The translations under genes and the position numbers were made by a program. From Gammaproteobacteria bacterium (lineage in GTDB: Bacteria > Pseudomonadota > Gammaproteobacteria > Arenicellales > Poriferihabitantaceae): DNA of 64,000 nucleotides. Below are positions 47,335 to 55,517 of the stretch, piece by piece; the first letter of the stretch is position 1, and each line of letters opens with the position of its first letter. The stretch lies in contig VYFG01000124.1 of the NCBI GenBank assembly GCA_009842505.1, positions 1 through 64,000 on the forward strand, read 5' to 3'. Under the pieces are notes generated by a model. The model worked only from the letters and a program-made list of their open reading frames with translations. It had not been told where the DNA came from and did not search any database.

Positions 47335-48111
47335 ATGGTGACAGCCGCCGATCCATTACGGGACCGGTTCGGCCTTGACGGCCGCGTCTTCGTGGTCACC
47401 GGAGCCAGCAGCGGCATTGGCAGGGCGATAGCGGGATTCCTGGCAGAGGCAGGCGCCCGGGTCGTCCTCGTTGCCCGGCGTGCATCCCTGCTCGCCCAGG
47501 CGGTGGAGGAGATCGGCCCGGATTATTGCCGGAGCGTCGCCGCCGACCTGGTACAGCGGGACACCATTGCCGACACCGCCGAACAGTGCAGCGGACACTA
47601 CGGGCAGGTCGACGGCATCGTCAACGCCGCCGGCGTCAACCTGCGCCAGCCATGGGATGAGGTCACCCCGGATTCCTGGGACCGGACACTCAACCTGAAC
47701 CTCGCCGCGCCGTTTTTCTTCTCCCGCTGTTTCGTTCCCAGAATGCGGGAACGGGGTTACGGCAGGATCATCAATATCGCCTCGCTGCAGTCGGAACGGG
47801 CCTTTCCCGACAGCCTGCCCTATGGTGCTTCCAAGGCGGGCGTCTGCCAGTTGACCCGCGCAATGGCGGAAGCATGGTCGCGCCACGGCATCACCTGCAA
47901 CGCCATTGCACCCGGATTCTTCCCGACGGATCTCACTACCCCGGTATTCGACCGGGAAGAAATGCGCCTCTGGGCTGCCGGACAGACCACCATGGGACGG
48001 AACGGCGAAATGGAAGACCTCGCCGGCGTCACCATCTTCCTCGCTTCCCCGGCTTCCGGCTACATGACCGGCCAGGTCCTGCCGGTGGACGGCGGATTTA
48101 CCGCCCGCTGA
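47335..48111 (+). CDS. Short-chain dehydrogenase, candidate HpsO-like
   Basis: 258 residues, classical SDR. TGASSGIGRA (22-31) binds NAD(P); NAAG (97-100) is the structural motif; Ser150, Tyr163 and Lys167 form the catalytic set (YGASK). The end (GRNGEMEDLAGVTIFLASPASGYMTGQVLPVDGGF) is typical of gluconate 5-dehydrogenase-like members. In known hps clusters an SDR and an MDR act as DHPS 2-dehydrogenases, interconverting the enantiomers through the ketone so that HpsN receives the R form. Placed 70 bases after the HpsN-like gene. The role is inferred from position only. Confidence 0.85.
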   Translation: MVTAADPLRDRFGLDGRVFVVTGASSGIGRAIAGFLAEAGARVVLVARRASLLAQAVEEIGPDYCRSVAADLVQRDTIADTAEQCSGHYGQVDGIVNAAGVNLRQPWDEVTPDSWDRTLNLNLAAPFFFSRCFVPRMRERGYGRIINIASLQSERAFPDSLPYGASKAGVCQLTRAMAEAWSRHGITCNAIAPGFFPTDLTTPVFDREEMRLWAAGQTTMGRNGEMEDLAGVTIFLASPASGYMTGQVLPVDGGFTAR

Positions 48112-48164
48112 ACTTCATCCCCGGAGGTATGCGGTATCATCGGGCCTGAAATACGATCCGAATC

Positions 48165-49154
48165 ATGAAAGCCCTGGTCTACACTGCGGAGCGCGAAGTC
48201 ACTTACCGGGATGAGCCGGAACCCGATGGCCGTGCCGGCGATGCCCTGATATCCATTGAAACCGTGGGCATCTGCGGTTCCGACATGCATGCCTGGCTGG
48301 GGCACGACCCCCGCCGGGTCCCACCACTGATACTTGGCCACGAGGCGGTTGGCAGGGTACTGGAGGGAAGCGAGCCCGGAAAACGGGTGGTACTGAACCC
48401 CCTGATCACCTGCGGCAGCTGTGACTACTGCCTTGGAGGCCGGCAGAACCTGTGCCCCGAGCGGGACCTGATCGGCATGTACCGGCCGGGTGCCTTCGCC
48501 GAGCAGATCGCCATTCCGGAACGCAATCTCATTCCCGTGCCGGATGGGCTGGACAGCACCCGTGCGGCCCTGACAGAACCTGGAGCCACCGCGCTGCATG
48601 CGGTGACGCTGGCGGAACGAAGCCTGACAAGACCGGTGAGCGAAACCAGGGCGCTGGTCATCGGCTCGGGATCCGTCGGCCTGCTGACCGCTCTCGTCCT
48701 CAGGGACAAGGGAGCCGTTTCGGTGGAAATTTCCGAAACCAACGGGCTGCGCCGGGAAACCGTCCTGACCCATACGGACATCCCCGTTCGCGATCCGTCC
48801 ACGGATCCGTTGCCGGATAACGGTTACGACCTGGTGTTCGACGCCGTCGGCGGAGAAGTCACCCGCAACGCAGCCGTCAGCGCCGTCCGCCCCGGAGGCG
48901 TCATCGTGCACATTGGGCTCATGGACAACCGGGGTGAGATGGACATCCGCAGAATGACTCTCCAGGAGATCACGTTCATCGGTTGCTATACCTATTCCCC
49001 CCTGGACCTGCGGGTCACACTGTCAAAGATTCACCAGGGTGCACTGGGGGATCTCGGGTGGATCGAGACCCGCCCCCTGACGGAAGGCGGACCGGCATTC
49101 AACGATCTCCACGCGGGACTGTGCGGCAGCCCCAAGATCGTTCTCACACTATAG
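48165..49154 (+). CDS. Zinc-dependent medium-chain dehydrogenase, candidate HpsP-like
   Basis: 329 residues. Catalytic zinc ligands Cys37 (GICGSDMH) and His59-Glu60 (LGHEAVG), structural zinc Cys83/86/89/97 (CGSCDYCLGGRQNLC), and the NAD-binding GSGSVGLLTALVL. The sequence resembles L-idonate/sorbitol-type dehydrogenases. With the SDR before it, it could invert DHPS through the 2-keto intermediate, as proposed for HpsO/HpsP. About 50 bases downstream of the SDR gene on the same strand. Confidence 0.85.
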   Translation: MKALVYTAEREVTYRDEPEPDGRAGDALISIETVGICGSDMHAWLGHDPRRVPPLILGHEAVGRVLEGSEPGKRVVLNPLITCGSCDYCLGGRQNLCPERDLIGMYRPGAFAEQIAIPERNLIPVPDGLDSTRAALTEPGATALHAVTLAERSLTRPVSETRALVIGSGSVGLLTALVLRDKGAVSVEISETNGLRRETVLTHTDIPVRDPSTDPLPDNGYDLVFDAVGGEVTRNAAVSAVRPGGVIVHIGLMDNRGEMDIRRMTLQEITFIGCYTYSPLDLRVTLSKIHQGALGDLGWIETRPLTEGGPAFNDLHAGLCGSPKIVLTL

Positions 49155-49195
49155 CCCGCCTCGCCCGGAAACCGGAATTCAGACCCGTTCAAACC

Positions 49196-50455
49196 ATGAA
49201 CAAGCCGCCAAACAATCCCGCATCCCGCCGGGACGTCTTCGATCATGGAGAACCCCGTTTCACGCTCAGCAGGGAACAGGAAGCTCTGCGCGGAAAGGCC
49301 CGTGAATTCGCCGAGACCTTCGCCGCACCCATGGCCGCCGCCACCGACCGGACCGAGGAATACCCCTGGGACACCGTCCGGGAGATGGTGCGGGAAAAAT
49401 TCATGGGCATGACCATTCCCCGGTCGCTAGGGGGCCTAGGCGCCTCCTACCTGGACGCGGTGCTCGTGATCGAGGAATTCGCGAAGTGCTGCGGTGTCAC
49501 CGGCAGGATCATGGTCGAAGGCAACATGGGTGCGATCAGCGCCATCCTGCGCTACGGCAGCGACCGGCAGAAACAGCAGGCCTGTGAACTGGTGCTTGAC
49601 GGCGACAAGCCCGCAATCTGCATCACCGAACCCAACGCCGGCAGCGCGGCCACGTCGATGGAGTCCCGCGCCGTCGAGGAAGACGGCCATTTTGTCGTCA
49701 ACGGGAAAAAACACTGGATCACGGGGGGAGGCGTCTCCAGGCTCCACCTGATCTTCGCAAGACTCGCCCACGGCGACACCGACGTCATCGCGGGACTAAT
49801 CGCCTTTCTGGATGAACCCGGACTCATCATCGGCCCAAGGGAGCCCGCCATGGGATTGCGGGGGATACCGGAAACCGTCATCGAATTCGATGATCTCCGC
49901 CTGCCGCAGGACAGGTTGCTGGTGGATCGGGACGGCAACCCCATCGGGTTTGCCCAGCTGATGCACGCCTACAATGCCCAAAGGGTGGGTGCGGCGGCGG
50001 TCGCCCTGGGCATCGCCCAGGGTGCCTTCGACGAAGCGCGGCAATACGTCAGGAAAAGGGAGCAGTTCGGCCGCCCGATCGCGGAATTCCAGGGGTTGCA
50101 GTGGATGATCGCCGACATGGCGACGAAGCTCGAAGGGTGCCGCCTGATGTTGTGGAAGGCCGCCGCCAGCGCCGGAACGACCGAAACGGGTTTCCCGGAC
50201 CCCCTGCTCGCCGCCCAGGCCAAGCTGCACGTGTCCGAAACCGCTGTGGAGATCACCAACGACGCCCTGCAGTTGCACGGCGCCATGGGCTATTCACGCA
50301 ACCTCCCCCTGGAACGCATGGTCCGTGACGCGCGGATGTTCACCATCGGAGGGGGTACGGCCCAGATGCTGAGAAACCTCATCGCGGGGAAGGTGCTCGG
50401 CATCAAGACACCGCAGACCAGGGCCGGTTACCTCAACCTGTCCGAGAAGGAATAG
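49196..50455 (+). CDS. Acyl-CoA-dehydrogenase-fold protein lacking the catalytic base; sulfinopropionyl-CoA-desulfinase-like
   Basis: 419 residues from ATG 49196. The full FAD-binding ACAD fold is present ([62 protein letters not shown]). The catalytic base is absent: the MCAD Glu376 position is Gly386 (IGGGTAQ in place of IYEGTSQ), and the alternative base position (Glu254 in isovaleryl-CoA dehydrogenase) is Gln262. The same Gln/Gly pair is reported for 3-sulfinopropionyl-CoA desulfinase of Advenella mimigardefordensis, whose essential Arg84 corresponds to Arg104 here ([11 protein letters not shown], opposite MCAD Gln95). It likely removes sulfite from a sulfinyl-CoA rather than oxidising an acyl-CoA. 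No CoA ligase is adjacent. About 40 bases after the MDR gene. Confidence 0.7.
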   Translation: MNKPPNNPASRRDVFDHGEPRFTLSREQEALRGKAREFAETFAAPMAAATDRTEEYPWDTVREMVREKFMGMTIPRSLGGLGASYLDAVLVIEEFAKCCGVTGRIMVEGNMGAISAILRYGSDRQKQQACELVLDGDKPAICITEPNAGSAATSMESRAVEEDGHFVVNGKKHWITGGGVSRLHLIFARLAHGDTDVIAGLIAFLDEPGLIIGPREPAMGLRGIPETVIEFDDLRLPQDRLLVDRDGNPIGFAQLMHAYNAQRVGAAAVALGIAQGAFDEARQYVRKREQFGRPIAEFQGLQWMIADMATKLEGCRLMLWKAAASAGTTETGFPDPLLAAQAKLHVSETAVEITNDALQLHGAMGYSRNLPLERMVRDARMFTIGGGTAQMLRNLIAGKVLGIKTPQTRAGYLNLSEKE

Positions 50456-50657
50456 TCGCCGGCTGCAGGGCGTTCCTGGACCCGACCATTCCCGGCGGGG
50501 CCGCAGGCACGGCAGCGGTCGGGGAATTGCTTTTCCCGGTACTTACCGGTTTTCCGTAACGATCAGCGTGTATTTTGACCTCGTTCAACTGAAACGGTTA
50601 GAATGGCTCGTTTCCGATACATTTCCCAACAGCCCATTCGGAGGGGCAAACCAAGTC

Positions 50658-51629
50658 ATGAAAAGAACCATTCTCTACACTTCGATCGTTGCAGCCGGCC
50701 TGGCTTTTGCCGGAACCACCGCACCATCATTCGCCCAGCAGCAATTCATCTCCATCGGCACCGGGGGTGTCACCGGCGTGTACTATCCCACCGGTGGCGC
50801 GATCTGCCGGCTGGTCAACAAGGACCGCAAGGAACACGGTTTCCGCTGCTCCGCGGAATCCACCGGCGGTTCCATCTATAACATCAACACCATCCGGGCC
50901 GGAGAACTTGAGTTCGGTGTCGCCCAGTCCGACTGGCAGTACCATGCATACCACGGCTCGTCAAAATTCGCCGACCAGGGTGCCTTTGAAAATCTGCGTG
51001 CCGTATTCTCGGTGCATCCCGAGCCGGTTACCGTCATCGCCAGCGATGCGTCAGGCATCAACACGCTGACGGACGCCAAGGGCAAGCGGCTCAACATCGG
51101 CAATCCGGGTTCCGGTACGCGCGGCACCTGGGAAGTAATCGAGGAGGCCCTGGGCTGGGAACGCAGCGATCTCAAGCTGGCCGCGGAAATGAAGTCCGCC
51201 GAAACCGGTCAGGCGGTCTGCGACGGGAAAATCGACGCCTACTTCTGGCTGGTGGGGCACCCGTCCGCGCTTACCCAGGAGTCCCTGGCTACCTGTGATG
51301 CCCACCTTGTCAGCGTGGAAGGCCCTGCCTTCGACAAGCTGGTGGCGGACAATTCGTTCTACCGCAAGACAGCGATTCCCGCGGGCATGTACAACAACGA
51401 AAACGACGTTCCCACCTTCGGGGTCGGCGCCACTTTCGTGACCAGTGCGGATGTTCCCGCGGATGCGGTCTACGTGGTTGTCAAGGCGGTTTTCGACAAT
51501 TTCGACCAGTTCAAGAAACTGCACCCGGCGTTCGCCAACCTGAAGGAGTCGGAGATGATCTCGGATTCCCTCTCCGCACCGTTGCATGACGGCGCAGTGA
51601 AGTACTACAAGGAGCGGGGCTGGATGTAA
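50658..51629 (+). CDS. TAXI-family TRAP transporter solute receptor
   Basis: 323 residues from ATG 50658, preceded by GGAGGGG. A signal peptide ends near residue 26 (SFAQQ). TAXI receptors bind small acids, often glutamate or 2-oxoacids, and pair with fused permeases. The family start [26 protein letters not shown] and [27 protein letters not shown] is clear, followed by [18 protein letters not shown] strong terminator-like hairpin follows immediately, before the permease gene. Substrate unknown; position next to a possible desulfinase suggests an organosulfur acid. Confidence 0.93.
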   Translation: MKRTILYTSIVAAGLAFAGTTAPSFAQQQFISIGTGGVTGVYYPTGGAICRLVNKDRKEHGFRCSAESTGGSIYNINTIRAGELEFGVAQSDWQYHAYHGSSKFADQGAFENLRAVFSVHPEPVTVIASDASGINTLTDAKGKRLNIGNPGSGTRGTWEVIEEALGWERSDLKLAAEMKSAETGQAVCDGKIDAYFWLVGHPSALTQESLATCDAHLVSVEGPAFDKLVADNSFYRKTAIPAGMYNNENDVPTFGVGATFVTSADVPADAVYVVVKAVFDNFDQFKKLHPAFANLKESEMISDSLSAPLHDGAVKYYKERGWM

Positions 51630-51645
51630 GCCTCGTGCACGAACA

Positions 51646-51669
51646 GGGCGGCTCCGGCCGCCCTTTTTT
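51646..51669 (+). terminator. Terminator/attenuator after the TAXI receptor gene
   Basis: GGGCGGC (51646-51652), tetraloop TCCG, GCCGCCC (51657-51663), then six T (51664-51669): a textbook intrinsic terminator 17 bases after the receptor stop. As the permease follows on the same strand, it probably works by partial read-through, giving excess receptor. Confidence 0.88.
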
Positions 51670-51746
51670 GTGCCTCCCTACGTCCACGCCCCTGACATTT
51701 CCGCCATGGCAGGAAATGCATCCACATTCGGCCCGGGAGAACGACC

Positions 51747-54344
51747 ATGGCGGAAGATCAAAAAACCCTGAGCGCCGGCGAACTGGCCGCATCCGTTGAC
51801 ACAGGCGCGCGCAATCCCGTTGGCTGGCAGCGCAACCTGATTCCGGTCATCGCCTTCACCTGGGCGGTATTCCAGCTGTACATCGCTTCCAACCTGCCGT
51901 TCCTGTTCACCGAATGGACCGGCCTCAGCCTGGTGGTGACTAACTCCAACGCCCGGCTGATCCACCTCGCCTTCGCGCTGCTGCTGGCTTCCCTGGCCTT
52001 CCCGCTGTTCAAGTCCAGCCCCCGGCATACCGTGCCCTGGTACGACTGGGTGCTCGCGGCGCTGGGGATCATGGCCTGTCTCTACATCGTGGTGTTCCGC
52101 AACGAGATTGCAGTGCGTGCGGGACTGCCCACCACCGGGGATCTGGTGATGTCGACCATCGGCATGCTGATCCTGGGAATCACGGTCTACCGTTCCCTCG
52201 GCCTTCCCCTGCTGATCGTGGCCTCCGTGTTCGTCCTGTACGTCTTCTTCGGCCACTCGGAGTTCCTCCCGGACGCCATCCGCTGGAAAGGAGCGTCCTA
52301 CGGCAAGGCCCTGTGGCATTACTGGATGCAGGGCGAGGGGGTTTTCGGGGTTGCCCTCGGGGTGTCGGCTTCCCTGATCTTCCTGTTCGTCCTGTTCGGC
52401 TCGATCCTCGAGAAGGCCGGCGCGGGCAACTTCTTCATCAAGATCGCCTTTGCCTTGCTGGGACACCTGCGCGGGGGGCCCGCAAAGGCGGCGGTCGTGG
52501 CGTCGGCTCTCAGCGGCCTGTATTCCGGCTCCTCCATTGCCAATACCGTCACGACGGGCACATTCACCATACCGCTGATGAAGAAAACCGGGTTCACCCC
52601 GGAAAAGGCGGGCGCCGTGGAAGTGGCTTCATCCACCAACGGCCAGCTCACGCCGCCGGTCATGGGCGCCGCCGCGTTCCTGATTTCCGAATTCACCGGC
52701 ATCTCCTATACGGAAATCATTAAGCACGCGCTGGTGCCGGCACTGGTCTCCTACATCGCGCTGGTCTACATCGTGCACCTCGAAGCGGTGAAACTGGATC
52801 TCAAGGGTCTGCGGAAACCGCCTTCGTCACTGACTTTCGCCACCAAGATCATCGGGTTTCTGGGCGGCTTCATCGGCATCGCCCTCCTTGGCCTGTTCGT
52901 CTATTTCGGCATGGGCTGGATCAAGCTGGTGGCCCCGGGTGCGGCATTCGCCGTGGTGGCCGTTTTCTGCTTCCTGCTCTACCTGGTGCTGCTCTGGTTT
53001 GCATCCCGTGAGCCCGACCTGCCGGTGGAATCGCGTCTCGACGAACTGCCCCGGGTGGGCCCGACCGCCATCACCGGGCTCTATTATGTCCTGCCCATCA
53101 TCATCCTGATCTGGTGCATCGTCATCGAGCGCCTCTCTCCAGGATTCTCCGCTTTCTGGGCCGCTATCGCGATGATCGTGGTGACGCTGACTCAGCATCC
53201 CATCAAGGCGGTGATGCGGGGCTCGGAGGATATCGGAAATGCATTCCGCCAGGGGGTGTGCGAGTGGATTGACGGCATGATCGCCGGCTCCCGCAACATG
53301 ATCAGCATCGGGGTAGCCACCGGCGCCGCGGGCATTATCGTCGGCACCATTTCACTGACGGGAGCCCACCAGGTTGTGGGCGAATTCGTCGAGTTCCTGT
53401 CCGGCGGCAGCCTGATCCTGATGCTGATCCTGGTGGCTGTGATGAGCCTGATCCTCGGGATGGGCCTGCCCACCACGGCGAACTACATCGTGGTGTCCTC
53501 CCTGATGGCCCCGGTGATCATCACCCTGGGTGCAGCCAACGGGCTGCTCGTCCCGCTGATCGCGGTACACCTGTTCGTGTTTTACTTCGGCATACTCGCC
53601 GACGACACGCCGCCGGTGGGCCTCGCGGCCTTCGCCGCCGCCGCGATCTCCGGCGGTGACCCCATCCGGACCGGCGTGCAGGGATTTGCCTACGATATCC
53701 GAACGGCCCTGCTGCCGTTCCTGTTCATCTTCAACACCGAGCTGCTGCTCATCGATGTCTCGCCCATGAAGGCGGTTTTCATCTTTGTCGTCGCGGTGAT
53801 CGCAATGATGCTGTTCGCTTCGGCCACTCAGGGGTGGTTCGTCACCCGCAACCGTCTGTGGGAGTCCTTTTTCCTCCTTCTGGTTGCGTTCACCCTGTTT
53901 CGGCCGGGGTTCTGGCTTGACCGTGTTGACCCGCCCTACGAGGACATCGAACCCACCCGGATCTACGAGGTCGTGGAGGCCACTCCCACGGATGGCATCC
54001 TGACAATGGTCGTGGAGGGGCCGGATTTCGACACCGGCGAGAAGGCCAGCACCACGATCCTGGTGCCCACGGGGAACCGGCAGGAGGCTACCAAGCGGCT
54101 CGAGTCCGCGGGCCTGACGGTGGTGGTGGAGGACGGACTTGCCAGAATCGAGGAGCCGTTCCCCGGCACCCCGTATTTCGAGTCCATCGGCAAGTCCTTC
54201 GACTATTACGTGGATGAACCGGTCCGGGTGGCGACCATCCGCAAGGAAAAGGACCGCCTGCCGAAGGAAGTGTTCTATATCCCGGCCCTGCTGGTGCTGG
54301 GACTGGTTTATCTGGTGCAGCGCCGCCGGAAAAACGCAGGATAA
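51747..54344 (+). CDS. TRAP transporter fused permease (DctQM, TAXI type) with DUF3394
   Basis: 865 residues; ATG preceded by GGGAGA. The small and large permease parts are fused: roughly residues 30-180 hold the DctQ-like helices and 190-700 the DctM-like helices, with GNFFIKIAFALLGHLRGGPAKAAVVASALSGLYSGSSIANTVTTGTFTIP and GMGLPTTANYIVVSSLMAPVI as hallmarks. The last 165 residues form a C-terminal DUF3394-like domain, partly hydrophilic (PTDGILTMVVEGPDFDTGEKA), ending in one more helix and a basic tail. Works with the TAXI receptor upstream. Confidence 0.92.
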   Translation: MAEDQKTLSAGELAASVDTGARNPVGWQRNLIPVIAFTWAVFQLYIASNLPFLFTEWTGLSLVVTNSNARLIHLAFALLLASLAFPLFKSSPRHTVPWYDWVLAALGIMACLYIVVFRNEIAVRAGLPTTGDLVMSTIGMLILGITVYRSLGLPLLIVASVFVLYVFFGHSEFLPDAIRWKGASYGKALWHYWMQGEGVFGVALGVSASLIFLFVLFGSILEKAGAGNFFIKIAFALLGHLRGGPAKAAVVASALSGLYSGSSIANTVTTGTFTIPLMKKTGFTPEKAGAVEVASSTNGQLTPPVMGAAAFLISEFTGISYTEIIKHALVPALVSYIALVYIVHLEAVKLDLKGLRKPPSSLTFATKIIGFLGGFIGIALLGLFVYFGMGWIKLVAPGAAFAVVAVFCFLLYLVLLWFASREPDLPVESRLDELPRVGPTAITGLYYVLPIIILIWCIVIERLSPGFSAFWAAIAMIVVTLTQHPIKAVMRGSEDIGNAFRQGVCEWIDGMIAGSRNMISIGVATGAAGIIVGTISLTGAHQVVGEFVEFLSGGSLILMLILVAVMSLILGMGLPTTANYIVVSSLMAPVIITLGAANGLLVPLIAVHLFVFYFGILADDTPPVGLAAFAAAAISGGDPIRTGVQGFAYDIRTALLPFLFIFNTELLLIDVSPMKAVFIFVVAVIAMMLFASATQGWFVTRNRLWESFFLLLVAFTLFRPGFWLDRVDPPYEDIEPTRIYEVVEATPTDGILTMVVEGPDFDTGEKASTTILVPTGNRQEATKRLESAGLTVVVEDGLARIEEPFPGTPYFESIGKSFDYYVDEPVRVATIRKEKDRLPKEVFYIPALLVLGLVYLVQRRRKNAG

Positions 54345-54366
54345 ACGACGGCTGGATCGCTGCAGG

Positions 54367-54384
54367 ATCCGGCGGGAGCCGGAT
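54367..54384. terminator. Hairpin between convergent TRAP permease and GPP34 genes
   Basis: ATCCGGC-GGGA-GCCGGAT, a 7-bp stem with a 4-base loop, 23 bases after the permease stop. A second G+C-rich stem (GGGGC/GCCCC) lies near 54412-54428. No T-run. Probably marks the end of the converging transcripts. Confidence 0.45.
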
Positions 54385-54453
54385 GTCAGCGGATGATAGC
54401 GGAGGCGAAAGGGGCCGGCTCCGCCCCAAAACCGGCCGCAAGGGCGAGGGTTC

Positions 54454-55116
54454 TCAGATTCGCGCAGCCGCCATCGTCACCTGGGCAAGCTGTCTTTCGA
54501 TCTCCCTCACGGAAACCGTCACGGCCTGACCGATCAGGTCCATGTTCCTGACCTGCTCGATCCGCTCCGCAACGCCCTTCAGCTCCCGTTCGGAAAGCAG
54601 ATACTTGAACAGGCCGCCTGCGTCCATCAGGCCGACGATCGCGATATCACGGGGGTCGGGGATTTCATCGCTGAACAGGATCGACATGATGCGAAGCTTC
54701 ACCTCCCGTTCGGCCTGTCCGTCCACTACCGGGTAGCGGCGGGACTTGAAAACCCAGAGGAACCGGTCATCCTCCTGGCTCAGTATTCCCCTTTCACACA
54801 ATCGGGCAAGCGCCTTCTCGCGAATTTCTCCGGAAAGGCTCTGGCAATGCTCGACCCAGTACTGGGCATCATGATTTTCCCCCTCTTTCGTGAGGCGTTC
54901 GAGAATCGGATCCAGAAGGTCGTCTCCGGTCGGCTCCGGGTCGATGATGACCAGGGAATCCAGGTCCGTGTCGATCTTGCCTTTCAGTGCAAGATCCATC
55001 AGAACAGCGCCGGACAGCACACATCTCAGGTAATGGTCCGGAGCATGCACAAATCTCCCGTCCTCGTCCTCGAGCAGCAGGAGCATGATCTCTTCGGCAA
55101 AACTCAGCACTGGCAC
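54454..55116 (-). CDS. GOLPH3/VPS74 (GPP34) family protein
   Basis: 220 residues from GTG 55116 (a GTG two codons later, with GAGG before it, is an alternative). The GPP34 fold is recognisable: LSFAEEIMLLLLEDEDGRF (the LTLxEEVLLLxLxDxxG start), VLSGAVLMDLALKGKI, the PEPTGDDLLDPILERL segment, ARLCERGILSQED and RFLWVFKSRRYPVVD in the place of the eukaryotic beta-hairpin. In eukaryotes GOLPH3 binds PI4P and retains glycosyltransferases in the Golgi. Bacterial members are known mainly from actinobacteria and have no settled role. No membrane segment. Convergent with the TRAP permease gene; no evident partner gene. Confidence 0.8.
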   Translation of the reverse strand: MPVLSFAEEIMLLLLEDEDGRFVHAPDHYLRCVLSGAVLMDLALKGKIDTDLDSLVIIDPEPTGDDLLDPILERLTKEGENHDAQYWVEHCQSLSGEIREKALARLCERGILSQEDDRFLWVFKSRRYPVVDGQAEREVKLRIMSILFSDEIPDPRDIAIVGLMDAGGLFKYLLSERELKGVAERIEQVRNMDLIGQAVTVSVREIERQLAQVTMAAARI

Positions 55117-55517
55117 CTCACTTAGATTTGTTCGTCTCGGCAGACGATTATATCAATCGACGTGACAGGCGTCCCCCCGATATGGAATATCTGCAGCAGA
55201 TCGCCAGCAATTTGCGCCGACCGATATACTGTAGCAGATTGGGAAACAGGTGCAATCCACGGCCCCGGGCAGCTTCAGTATTGCGGATAGAACTCCGGTC
55301 AGCACGACGGAGGGTCCGCAAGCAACCGACGGAGAAGGAATGGACAGCCAGGCATTGTATGCGGATTCCTGCCCGGGAAATTCAATGCCCCCGTTCTGGC
55401 CGAGACACGGTAGATTCGCGCCATTACCGATTTCCGGACAGTAGCGGAACAAGCCGCTGCAGTTCCAGAAGCCGGTTCCTGGCTAAGCGCATGACAACGA
55501 CCCCCGGGAATACCGGA
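55117..55517. other. Non-coding gap between GPP34 and the DMGDH-like gene
   Basis: About 400 bases with no gene I can support on either strand; the short frames present lack ribosome binding sites and family-like content. The AT-richer first 90 bases probably hold the promoter for the GPP34 gene. Confidence 0.5.
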
